The notes below the pieces were generated by a model, which was not told the origin of the DNA, searched no databases, and worked only from the letters and a program-made list of their open reading frames with translations. A stretch of 64,000 nt of DNA from Fasciolopsis buskii (lineage: Eukaryota; Platyhelminthes; Trematoda; Plagiorchiida; Fasciolidae). Position 1 is the first letter of the stretch. Each line of letters starts with the position of its first letter. Positions 1-10,814 of this stretch are shown here, piece by piece. Both the position numbers and the translations under genes were made by a program. The DNA lies in contig LUCM01001903.1 in the NCBI GenBank assembly GCA_008360955.1, positions 38,138 to 102,137 of the forward strand. Direction: 5' to 3'.

Positions 1-362
1 GCAGTTTGCGCGCTCTTCAGCGAAAATTGCTCAACCCCCAAAATCTAGTTACCAGATATCCAGGTGATCGACTGAACTTGTCTAATAATCAGTTGCTCAA
101 AAAGTAGCTGCTAACAACCTGGTTCAGCTGTTGCAAATTTGTACGATTCTGTGTGCCGACTCTGCGCCAGCGGAAATACAGCAGCGGCATTACAGAGGAA
201 TTCAAATAAATGTCACTGGAACAGCAATGTGAGGTGCCTTGCGCTGCTTACACCGCGGTGTGGCCTGCTAGCTCATACCAGGAAGATCAAGAATAGAAAA
301 TCCGGTAATGCACGTAGCGATGGGAAATAATGGGTGCACCAACGAAATTGACCAAGTAGTTT
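1..362. other. unassigned sequence
   Basis: No convincing gene or repeat is seen. Short open frames here have no recognisable motif. The stretch may be the decayed 5' part of the CR1-like element that becomes recognisable just downstream. Confidence 0.3.
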
Positions 363-2440
363 ATGCTCCCAAACGACCGCTCTTCCCGAGGCGAGCTGGG
401 AGTATGCAACTTGGCCTTCCAATTTCAATGCGCTGAGATTGACTGGGTTTGGGAGACGGTTCCGGGAAGGACCTGTGGGTATCAAATCCTGCAGGTCGTG
501 CGCGAGAGCAGGATGGCCCAACACGTTACCCAAAGGATTAGATGGAGATTCGGGCAATTATATTCAATTCTTGATTTGCGGCTAGCGAGAACACATAAGG
601 ATGTAAGCAGCCGTGAATAGAAGTTCCAAAAGGTAGGAGTTGCTACGCCATAATCCGTATGCAACTGAGCCTGCAGGAACTGGTAGCTTTTGATTAATAT
701 GGCAAGAACCTCTCAGGAATGAATAAAAGAAGACTGAAGGACCTGGGTCTCCAAACTCAGAGGAAAGTAGGCGGGGGTAGAAAATTCGTGGATCGTCAGT
801 GCGAGACAAGTAAAAAACCTGCTAGTAATAATAGACTTAGTTGAACCCACCCACAGAATCAAGCGAAAGGGGCTACCACCATGGAGGAGTGCTGGGATCA
901 CGAGAGCCAGAAGGCGGAACTAGGGCTATCATGAGGTGTAAGGACGAGGCTACCGAGATCACCTGGGGTACACAACGCAGATAAAGAGAATGTAACGCAC
1001 CAAAGGCAGTTCGGAACCGCCAGGCAGTATGCAGGAGAGATCAAGGTGCACAGGGACAAACACTAAGTCCCGTAGCCATTTTTGGTCGAGATGCCGGAGG
1101 GAGCGATCACGGAGGAAGAAAGGTGGAACAACCTGAAAAATGGATGCAGCAGGGTCTGATGGGATCCGCCCAGTGATAGTAAAGCCAATGTCGGAGGTTC
1201 CGACACAACCTCGCACCCGACTCTTCAATGCATCGATGGACTAAGGGCGGCTCCCCGCGGATTGGTTAACGTCGACAGTCATGCCGGTGCATAAAGGTGG
1301 GGACAGGGACAACTGTAGTAGCAATAGGCCGGTGAGCTTGAAACCCATCATGCTGAAAACTCTGGAATCGGTCTTTTGACACAGGATAGTCAATCCCCTG
1401 GAGGACAATCAGTTAATGATGATAAAACAGCCTGGATTTTGGCACATGTTCCTGTCAAACCTGCCTCATGAGCTTCCTGGACGAAGTAACAGGTAGAATT
1501 GACAGAGGCGAAAGTGTAGAAGTCTGCTATCTGGACTTTCAGAAGGCCTTTTATTCCGTGAACCACAGGCTTCATGACCAGAAAGTGAAGGCTTTCGGAA
1601 TGGATGCTAAGGTGAGTAACTGCATAGCACAAAGTTTGAAGTGTCCATTGGACAGCGAACTGCTATACAGCGGCGTGCCTCAGGGATTTGTCTTAGGGCC
1701 ACTGCTCTTTCTTATGTATGCCAACGACATATCTAGTGGGTTGGAAAACCCGTGTCTCTAGCTTGCTGATGAAATCAAACCTGGGCCTCAGGTTGCGATG
1801 GAACAAACTCTTCAAGCAGGAGACCTCGGGATAGTCGTGGGTGCGGACTTCAAACCTAGTCTGCAATGTCAGAAGGCGGTCAAAAAGACATGGTGTGCCC
1901 TACACCAGCTTAATAGGACCACAGGATCTCGGAGGCCTACCGTTCTTCTGCCGTTGTTCAAGCCATTTGTCAGAACGCATTTGGAATACTGTGTTCAGGT
2001 GTGGAGACCATATATGGTAAGAGATAGCAAAATGCTGGAACAAGTTCAACGTGTTTTTACATGCTGGCTTGGTCACTTGAGGTACATGTGATATGAGCGG
2101 AGGCTGAGGGCGATTCGCTTGTACTTCCTGGAGAGAAGGAAGTGACTTAATACAGGCCGTCAAGATCATTGAGGGTCTGGCCGAGATACGTGGCCACCGT
2201 GGAGACCTAATCCAGATAAGGGAGAGCGACACACAGGGGCAACGACAAAACGAATGTTTGAGAACACGTAATTACGGGTTTGAGGAGCAAATCGTTTGCT
2301 ATACGAGTAGCGAATGACTGGAACAAGCTACCGGAGGATATGATAGAGGTGGGGTCAGTGGGCGACTTCAAAGGGAGGCTAGACAATGCTTGGCCGGCTG
2401 TGTTTGGAGAGGACGGTGTGTGAATTGTGGGGTTGACGAG
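363..2440 (+). mobile_element. CR1-like non-LTR retrotransposon, family A, copy 1 (dead)
   Basis: This is a decayed non-LTR retrotransposon. The C-terminal part of an APE-type endonuclease lies at about 400-620, with an ILDLRLARTHKDVSS-like stretch where the family has its LDL...T motif. A poorly preserved linker follows. The reverse transcriptase starts near 1270 with a PVHKGGDRDN-like motif. At 1468-1740 come the catalytic-region block VCYLDFQKAFYSVNHR and SGVPQGFVLGPLLFL. The catalytic FADD box reads LADE after an in-frame stop near 1760. The C-terminal block VRTHLEYCVQVWRPY (about 1970-2010) is clear, and a final NDWNKLPEDMIEV-type motif lies near 2310-2350. The family is CR1/Jockey-like by these motifs. 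Several stops and frameshifts make it a pseudogene. A second copy is at 58080-60350. Confidence 0.85.
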
Positions 2441-2639
2441 ATGGTCGAGAGGAAAGCATTTCGTTTATTGTTTCCTCTAATATATGAACTGAAAAGTTTT
2501 CCACCCTCCCGTTGTCAAAGAATCGTCAAATGCAAGAGGCTCTCGATGCTAAAAACCTGGGCGATCAGGCATCTCGCCGCATATAGTCCCGTAATCTAAG
2601 TGAAACCGGAACTGGAATTGACCTTATATGCTTGTTCGG

Positions 2640-3665
2640 TACGATAGGTTACCGTACATGCACAACGTGCGCTGGAGGAGCCAGCAAGGTAGAGTTCCCG
2701 TTCAGCATGCAGTTTGCACATCGAAAGTGTTACAATGCTGGATATCATTAGTTCAGAGATTGATGCTGGACGGAGCGGAACTAACTATTTTCGACAGAAT
2801 CACTTATTTCGGCAGCTGTTTGTTGGAGGACGGTGACACGGTAGTGAAGGTGCACGCGTGCTCATGAACACGCGTATATCCAAGGTTCGAGCGGCGTACG
2901 CTGGAACGGAACATTTGTGGTGCCGGCCCAATATTTCACGAATTGAAAATTTGTCCATACTGCTCCGCAGTTTATTCAACTTTGTTGTTTAGTTGTGAGA
3001 CATGGAGTTTGGGTGCTAAAGATATTCATCGCCTTGAGGTTTTTGATCACCGATATCTACGTAGTATAGCCAGGACTGGATGGGGTGCCTGGATGTGTAG
3101 TATTTAGGTTAGCAATCTGGTATTTACGCGTTAGTTCTGAGAACACCTTATCTGAGAGTATGGAGCTTATAAGCTCCAACCATTGGAGTCTGCTATGGTA
3201 GACTCCAATGGTTGAGTCGTGTCGTGTATGGCTATCACTCGTCCACCTTGCCGTGTCCTATTTTGCGTTCCTCCCACGAAGTGAAAAAAAAAACGTCGAG
3301 GGCAGCAGATGACGCGGCAACGTGGAATGAAAATACGCAGCAAACCTAGGTAAAGTAGGTGTCTCACGTCTTGTTGGTTGGGGCCCGAAAGACCCGCTAA
3401 CTAGCTGGTTTGGGACACTGGAGGATATAGCAACAAACCATGAGTATTGGTCACCCCTTTGTCACTTCGCGGAATCAGAGTGATTGCTAGAGATGTTTGC
3501 ACAGTTAGACTGGGTTGCTTGTTGGCTGCTGCAGTGTTATTTCATTTTTCATCCTTGGAACTCCGTCTTCTTTATTCATTCTTTCTGTTGCGCTGCGTAA
3601 CAATATGAGGGGGCAGTGACTGATGGGGCTTTTCCCGGTGTTTAACACCGAACGATGCAGAGGTA
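2640..3665 (+). mobile_element. RTE-like non-LTR retrotransposon, family A, 3' fragment
   Basis: Only the post-RT C-terminal region and 3' UTR of an RTE/SR2-type element are present. About 2760-2870 encodes LDGAELTIFDRITYFGSC, the family's 'LDGEE...VDRFTYLGSC' block. Decayed matches to the KARAA...HLWRRPDIS and LYGCETW blocks follow at 2880-3010. The 3' UTR at 3380-3665 shares the 'GGGGCCCGAAAGAC' and 'GTTTAACACCGAACGATG' blocks with the copies ending at 10250 (+) and starting at 15585 (-). The frame is broken many times. Confidence 0.75.
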
Positions 3666-4294
3666 CGGATTCGAAGAAAGCATTCGGGTTGATTTTTCGA
3701 CCAAACAATCAGTGGTTTCCAGTGTGCCCTGCATTCGCTTTTTCAGACTGAATTTATACATACAGCTTAACTTCGTTGTTGGCGTTGAGTTCCCTTCTTA
3801 AGACTGTTGGGACGCGTTTACTTTTCCATGTCGGTTTCTACTAGTTTTTTATTCCTATTGTGGCCGTCCAACTGTGATCGTTGGTCTAACCAGTAACCTA
3901 ACTGCAAGGGGTCAGCTGATCTAGTTGACTCCAAGTAGTTGTACTCAAAGTATGATGTGAAGGTATTGTGATTCGTTCTACCGGATGACGAATATCGTTC
4001 TTAATGAGCACCGTTTAAAATGTTTTTGAAACCATCTACCAAACTGTTTGTATTAATAAGACATACGGGTCAAACACCAAATTCACTTTGCTCCATCTGT
4101 TCTGATTCTGAAAGTGGTTGTTGTCTGTGCCATATTGTCCAGTAAACGCAGGCAGTTATTCTTGATTTCTGCTTGTTGGTGAGCAAATTGATCGAAGAAA
4201 AGTGTATTATTTCTCTGCCGGGTTCAGCAAAACCTCGCTCTCTGTGCACCTGGTATAACTGCTGTCCGAATTTCATTTTTTGTCTTTCCTAAAG
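3666..4294. other. unassigned sequence upstream of the first coding exon
   Basis: No coding exon was found. The last 25 bases form a pyrimidine-rich tract that looks like a splice acceptor for the exon that follows, so this is probably intron. Confidence 0.4.
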
Positions 4295-6253
4295 AATAAG
4301 CTTCAGATTTATTGGTATTTACGTTCAATTAAAGGTCCTGCGCAACGGGCAGTTGCCCAATGTCTATTTCATAAAAGATTTTATTTTCACCTAGATATGA
4401 CTTTATTCGAGGACTTGATACTTTCTGTCACGGAGAAATGCTATCAATTTTTGGACGATACATTAATCAATCGGTTCTGTCGCTCCATTTTCTGTCGCCA
4501 CCCTTTTCACGAGGGACGATCGAAGGAGTACCCACATAACAGCGATTCACACTGGAGAGGTCTACTACAGAATGCTTATTCATGTGCGGCGGAGGTCGAA
4601 CTGTCCCAAATGGTTTCGATAAAACTACTGACTGCATTCATATTAAGCAACCCAAAGTGTTCGGATGAGTCACTGGAAATAGTTAGGCATATGCTGCAGG
4701 TCAACTATCTCCTTCCTACATTACTGGAACTGACAGGTTATTGGCTAGCGAGCGTGCACGACGTTGATGATTTACTCTTATTTAAAAAGCTGTTCACAGA
4801 AGATGTATGTAAATATCTGCTGCAAACACTCCACATAACAACTAACGTGCATACGAAGAAGTTAATTACCACAATATTAGGTCATTGTGTCTTACTTCAC
4901 ACCTTTCAGTATCCTGTTTCCCACGATTGTGATCTCGCTGAGGAGGATATCGAATTTTTTTTGACCACTTTGAAGCTATACCGAAAGTTTACCATACCAT
5001 CGGACTTACATGTTCGAGTCTCATCTTCACTAATTCGACGTACGTTTCAACAGAAGCTCTCAGATCACGGGCCTAAAGTTTTATTCCTTATCTGTGCCGA
5101 TGTGTTTTGCGTCGAAGACAGTTCGGCTAGTGAGTTCAGAAATTTTCTCATGAATTTAAGTAATTGGAACAGTTTGTGTGCACGAACTATTTGCGTCCAT
5201 CTTCGCCACAAAATTCCCTTATCCAGTCCTCTTTGGCATATGATTGTAACTTCTTGGTCAGACGCAGTTGGTTCTTCTCTTCTCTCAGGCCAGTGCGAGG
5301 AACTGAATCGGTTGGTAAATCCAGTCTGTAGTTTAGCCAGGTGCCATTCTACAGTATCGATGGCAAACGGTACTGAAAACCTCTTACACAACTTGTTCAT
5401 GGCTGCAACTGAAAAGAAGTCCACGCAAGAATCAGTGACTAAGTGTAACCTGTGGAATTTAATAAGTATTCTCGTGACACCAGCGCATATTGACATGCTA
5501 AAAATAATTTCTGAAAGACTCGGTGATCTGGTTTCGGAGTTGAGTCAAGGTGTAAAAGAACTGGAGGCTGCATTGTCTGCTTCTGAGCGACTATGCAGTC
5601 TACTGGAGGATGATAAAAAGATTACGGATTTCGTGGGGCGGTTGAACCAGCTGTCCGAATGTTCCTCAGACCCGCATGTATCATTCCTTTTGCTTCGGTC
5701 TAGTGTTCATATTTGTTCGGATGTTTCGCATAAACCAAAAGGAAACGATGCTTTGGAAAGAACCCAAAGTTGTGTAGTGGGATGCTTTGCTCTCATTGTC
5801 GAACGTTTATGCAGAATCCCTAAGGAACTTCAAAGCACCGCAGAGCATATTGATGGTGACTTTCCTACGGATTTCCACATGGAGCAATATCTGGTCTTTG
5901 CGGAGACTCTTTTGGAAGTGGCAATGGAGTGTGAGCTTTTTAGTGGTTTATCATCAATCGAATGCAGGTTTCGGCTTGTCGCGATGCTAAGATTACTAGC
6001 GGATTCGTCGACCATTAGTCGATGCGGTTTCTCCCTGTCGAACGAGCAACGAGTTCATTTTGTGTGCTCAATAACACATTGCATTGGGTCCATTCTTACT
6101 AATCTTCCTGCGCATATATCTGACGAGAATAATTTCTATATTGAGCAAGCATGGACAACTTTTAATGATCTTATCAACTTTGACTCTACGGAGATTTTCG
6201 GATATTCTTCGGCTTTGAACAATCTATTGGAGGCAAAAAAGAGCCTCAATCAG
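4295..6253 (+). CDS. Large internal exon of an uncharacterised helical protein
   Basis: An uninterrupted coding exon of about 650 codons. The open frame has no ATG at its left edge and starts behind a polypyrimidine tract, so it is read as an internal exon. The acceptor is AAAG before 4295 or TTCAG before 4307; both keep the frame. The right end is a strong donor, CAG|GTACGT (GT at 6254), in phase 0. The frame continues past the donor only into a TA microsatellite. The protein is rich in Leu, Ser and Cys and alternates short amphipathic helices, with no transmembrane segment or catalytic motif; it resembles an alpha-solenoid (HEAT/ARM-like) scaffold. That structural reading is inference. I do not recognise the family. 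Codon integrity across nearly 2 kb contrasts with the broken retroelements around it, so it is very likely a real host gene. The terminal exon is at 15079-15291. Confidence 0.8.
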
Positions 6254-6378
6254 GTACGTCGGAACTGTATATGTACGCTGAAAACAAAACAAACTTTCAT
6301 TTTTGCTTTTCCCTCTCTCATACCCAGTTTTGGTCATTTAAACGTTACGTTGGTGCCATGCTTATTTTCAAGCCAGTG

Positions 6379-6380
6379 TA

Positions 6381-6419
<39 letters not shown>
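6379..6419. repeat. (TA)n microsatellite
   Basis: An almost pure TA run, interrupted once by a G near 6401, directly after the big exon's donor. Confidence 0.95.
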
Positions 6420-6531
6420 GTTAGAAGTATCTGGATGAGTGAACAAAATTGATCCGGGAAGACTCGACCGGTTTCGCGGTTCTCGTCGTTCGTCAGGTGT
6501 GCGTACCCTTGTCCAAACATACTTATGTTTG
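6420..6531 (-). repeat. Possible Penelope-like terminal repeat between two microsatellites
   Basis: Read on the minus strand, this contains CTGACGA followed by 14 bases and then GAAACCGG, near 6465-6500. This spacing recalls hammerhead-type cores found at the ends of Penelope-like elements. The helix II pairing is weak (about 2 bp). It is flanked on both sides by TA or CA microsatellites, as are the other candidate Penelope ends in this window. Identity is tentative. Confidence 0.3.
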
Positions 6532-6568
6532 CACACACACACACACTATATATATATATATTTATATA
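6532..6568. repeat. (CA)n then (TA)n compound microsatellite
   Basis: A CA run from 6532 to 6546 passes directly into a TA run ending near 6568. Confidence 0.95.
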
Positions 6569-6989
6569 AACTTCCCAACTAGGTCATTTATCATAAATAG
6601 CGTACCTATTTTCCAGTTGATAACTAACTTGTAATATCTTGCTGAAAATAGACTGGATTGACATACAACTCGCTCAGTATATATTATACCGAAATGCCCA
6701 TATTCAATTCCGAACCGATTTCCCATTGTCCCTTTTTGAAACAATTATTTATGCAAGCATCCTTAAATCCACATCCCCCTTCGATAATTTATTCGGTGAT
6801 TTTCACCCAAAGTGTAGATTACTTGCTTTTGTCTTCGGTAGAACTCATTCAATGGCGTTGTACTATTCCGTTCAAAATTTCGGTTTTGGAAAGTTGACAA
6901 ATTTTGCACTGATCCAACGTGAGAAACTTTGCGACTCACGTGTTAACGCTACCAGCGATTTAGTACCGAATGTTCCCTCTCTTTTATTC

Positions 6990-9900
6990 GACCTGTCTCC
7001 CCACTGAAAACACCCCCAATACTCTCAACGGTTCATTGTCAAATAGTATAGTAGCTGGTTTTCAGTCTACGAGCTCATTTTCTCAAGCCTCGTCAGCCTC
7101 TGAATCTCGGTCCCTTCAATGGGCGCACTCTCATGCAGACTGGCCAACAGGCGTGTTTAGCTCTGACAGTGGACTCACTTCCGATTGATGTCTGGTGCGT
7201 GAGTGAAACACAAATTCAGGATTCGAGTAGAGTAATTCAACTAACAGCACCTAATATTTCATCAAGATATTTTCTTCTCACATTCCAGGAGACGAATTAG
7301 CTCAAGCTGTGGGTCAACGCGGTGTAGGAATAGTCCTAAGCGAGAAGGCCAAAGCAGCCCTTTTAGACTGGATCCCAGTCAACAGTCGCGTATGTTCCTT
7401 GAGACTGCAAGAATCAGTCGGCGTCCGGATGGATAGTTGTGTTTAACGCAGTCCATTTTTTATCTCGGCATACGCTCCAACAGACTGCAGCACTGACATG
7501 CAAAAAGACGAGTTTTGCCATGCCCTCGTCACCACCGTTCGAAAGAGCAAACGGTCTGACATTGTAGCGGTAGCAGGTGATTTTATTGCACAAATTGGAA
7601 AACGGTGCATCGGAATCCTGTTTAGGTGGGCGATGCGCCTTGCCTACTCAGAGAACAGATAACGGGAAAAGACTTCTCAAGTTTTGTGCAGACAAACGTT
7701 TATTCCTGTCTAGTACGAATTTCCGACACAGTTCGCGTCGCACGGTGACATGGCGCTCCAACTCGACGGGTAGACTGAGTCAGATCGACCATATTGCAGT
7801 AAGCTACCGTTGGCGCGGTTTTGTCCAGAACTGCAAATGGTGCTGGACCACGTACGTCGAATCGGACCATGCGTTAGTTTTAATGCGATTTTTAGTGCAG
7901 CTCAGTGGCCATTGACGCAGACCAAAAACTCGCTTGGCTGTGTGATTCGGCTGTTCGCAACAGCTACGAACGGAAACTATCTGAGGAACTAAGAACACCG
8001 AAGGGGAAAAAATGTAGAAGAGCAGCGGGATCAAATAAAGCAGGCGATGCATTTGGCAGCAGATTTCGCCTGTGGTCCTAGATCTAGCGTTCATCAAAGG
8101 CACTGGATCTCACAAGAGTCGTTGGGTCTAATAGAGCAAAAACGCCAGGCCCCTAATAACAAAGAGGTGAATAAATTGCGTCGGCATTTGCAGCGTCAGT
8201 TGACGATAAGTTTTAAGAATGACAGTGAAGACTGGTGGGTTAGGGTAGCCGAAGAGATGGAGGAAGCTGCCGACTCAGGTATTAGTCAAAGACTGTTTGA
8301 GCTTATATGTGACAGCGGTGGGCGGCGAACTTCGGTTAGTGAAATCGTGTGCCATAGGAAAGGTGAGCTCATCTTTGGTAAATGTCAAAGGCTGGACCGT
8401 TGGGCTGAGATCTTCAAGGATCAGTTTAACTAGCCATACGCTAACGTATTTAGGGCGACGTCCGTAGCTGTGAATCCCCGATAGGTGTCTGTCAACTCCC
8501 CAACGGAATTGGAAGTGGAGTCGAATATTCCTTTCGGGGGACGCGCCGTTTCGCCGTCTTCGTATTCTTCTCAATTGGTTGGGAAGTCTGATAAAAACAA
8601 TTACCTCTTTGATTCGTGATATGTGGGATGAATGGTGTATACCGTTATCGGGGAGTGAGTCACCGGTTGTACCCATTTTCAAGAAGGGCACACGGAGTGA
8701 CTGTTGCAATCATCGTGGCATTAGTTTAATTACGATAGTTACCAAGATGTTAGCTTCGATAATGCTGCGTCGTTTAACGCCAATTCACGAGAGCATCCGC
8801 GAACAGCAGGCCGGATTTCGTCCAGGTCGAGGTTGCGTCGACCATATATTCACTCTTTGCGCCAAAATACTCGAAACGCCCGCCCAAACACACACAACCA
8901 GTTGCCGCTACGATCGTAGTCTTCCTCGACCTGAAAGGTGCGTTCGACTCAGTGGATCGGACAGCACTATTTAGTGCTCTCCATCGAAGGTATTCGCCAG
9001 CGAAAGTTCGTGAACCTGTTCAGCATTGTACTTTACACACTTGTGGTGGCGTGAGGGGTAGATACGGTGAACTATCAATTTCATTCGAAAACGATAGTGG
9101 CGTTTGACAAAGGCGTGTCATCAATCTCTCCATTCCTGTCCATCTTCGTCGTGGACGAGGTGGTGGAAGATGCTTTAGGAGGTCTCTGGGACACAGGAAT
9201 CGAACTGGGAAATGGAGGTAAGCTATGTGACCTAGACTGCGCAGATGACGTTGTGTGCCTTTTCGACTGTGCACAGACTCTCGAGTCCGGTCGCTCGGTT
9301 TGGGATGTGCTTTGCACCTTCAAAGTGCAAAGGGCTGTTACAGGTCTGGACGACAGTGCCGAACTTGATACTAGATGGAGAAGAACTAACGACTGTGGAC
9401 CGTTTCAAATCTACCTTGGTATTCTGCGATAAATAGCTCGTCAGTGGAGGTAAATGCCGTATATCGATGGCGCTCGGTGGCGTACGCTGGACTGGCGCAC
9501 TTTTGGCGTCGCCTGAATTTCGCTAAAAGTTTGAAAGTCGTGTAACTGTTGCCGACCAGTGCGCTCATTTTCTGTGTAAAGGCGGCTGCGAAGACATGAG
9601 TATGCGTGTTGGTGAATGTTTCCGTCCGGACTAGAGGTTTTCGACCACGATGTCCTACGCCTAGTACTGGTAGGATTGGTGGGTGACCGGGTGAGTAATG
9701 TAGAGGTCAGAATCTAAATACTAAATGCCGGCTCTCAGATAACCTTATTTCAAGCTATGAAACTTAGTAAGACTACGCTAGTTGGGTCACGTGTCTGCGT
9801 ATGGCGAACCACTCGTCTACCATACCGTGCCCTAATTCTTGTGTTACCTTCTAAGAATATGAGAAGAAGCCATGTGGAGGTCAACGGAAATGACGTGGCA

Positions 9901-10250
9901 TACATTGAAGTGGAGAAAATGCATAGTGAACTTAGGTAAATTAGGTAGTCCACTTCTTCGTGGTTGGGGTCCGAAAGACTCGTCGACTTAAAAATATGGC
10001 AGTGAACCGTGAACAGTGGCGATCGTGCTGTCATTTTCTATCGAATCAGAATGATTGAAAACACGTGCGTTTGTACAGTTAGACTGTGTTCCGTGTGTTG
10101 GTCGACGCAGCATCTTATCTTTTCCCGCCTGTGTAGGTCCACTCCCTTGGATATTCACTCTTTCTATAGACACGTGTAACCTTGGGGAAAGGCGGCGGTC
10201 AGTGAGTCTTGTCCTGCTGTTTAACGCTGAACGATGGTGATAATGATGAG
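6990..10250 (+). mobile_element. RTE-like retrotransposon, family A, long copy (dead)
   Basis: This is the longest RTE-A copy in the window. A 5' region (about 6990-7190) is followed by an APE-type endonuclease in pieces: VWCVSETQIQDS near 7190-7220, GVGIVLSEKAKAALLDW near 7320-7370, SAYAPTDCS-like near 7470 in a shifted frame, VAVAGDF near 7570, and RLSQIDHIAVSYRW near 7770-7810. The linker with WAEIFKDQFN ends near 8430. The RT has IKTITSLIRDMWDE (8590-8640), PVVPIFKKGTRSD, NHRGISLITIVTKML, AGFRPGRGCVD and FLDLKGAFDSVDR. Its catalytic box reads LDCADDVV (Y to C) near 9231. A 23-nt deletion follows the box. The 3' UTR ends at about 10250 with a GATGGTGATAATGATGA-type tail. Multiple frameshifts mean it cannot be functional as it stands. 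Confidence 0.85.
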
Positions 10251-10611
10251 TATCAGATGTTCTGCGAACTGAATGGACTTCTACAACGTGTCACCTCTAT
10301 ACACTTATCTCCACCTCTGGGATAAATCAGTCCCATTAAAATCACAGATCATCGCGGAACACTTGTAGCGGTTAAAGGTCAAATCTCTGCCCGGTTTTTC
10401 TTCCAGTAACGATAATCGTTGATCTATGCGCCTCTTGACTTTCTTCACGGCACTGATCGGTGTTTCCAGTTGACTCTCAGGGCGGCAGCGTCTTTCGGAT
10501 AAAGGTGATATCAGAGCTTTTGCTGATGCCGTAGTATGTCCTGAAGTAGTTGCAGTTGCAGTCACTGAAAAGCAATCAGTTGTTCATTATCACAGAACCC
10601 TTAATTCGCCG
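10251..10611. other. unassigned intronic sequence
   Basis: An 86-codon minus-strand open frame (10305-10565) has a basic stretch (VKKVKRRIDQR) but no known motif. I see no splice sites or neighbours that would make it an exon. Confidence 0.3.
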
Positions 10612-10800
10612 TTATGTTTTTATTCTCCCCATATTCGAGGTAGGTGACTGAAAACCACCTGGTACACTATTTGACAACGAACCGTTAAGAGTATCGGGTG
10701 TTTTACTAAATGGGCTATAGTGGTTAGGCAGAATAGGCAGATTGATTTGTTTGGCCGTTCTGCTTCCCCGGCTTGGATGTGCATTAGGTATCATGTAGTC
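10612..10800 (-). mobile_element. 5' fragment of RTE family A, inverted
   Basis: The minus-strand translation contains KTPDTLNGSLSNSVPGGFQS. This matches ENTPNTLNGSLSNSIVAGFQS in the 5' region of the long copy near 7010-7070. The nearby CTATTCTGCCTAACCA block also recurs, inverted, at about 22165-22190. It lies head to head with the RTE-B copy that follows. Confidence 0.5.
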
Positions 10801-10814
10801 TTGCTCCTGTCCTC

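Noticed and set aside
5065..5496. 143-codon minus-strand ORF
   Set aside because: Antisense shadow of the well-supported + strand exon 4295-6253.
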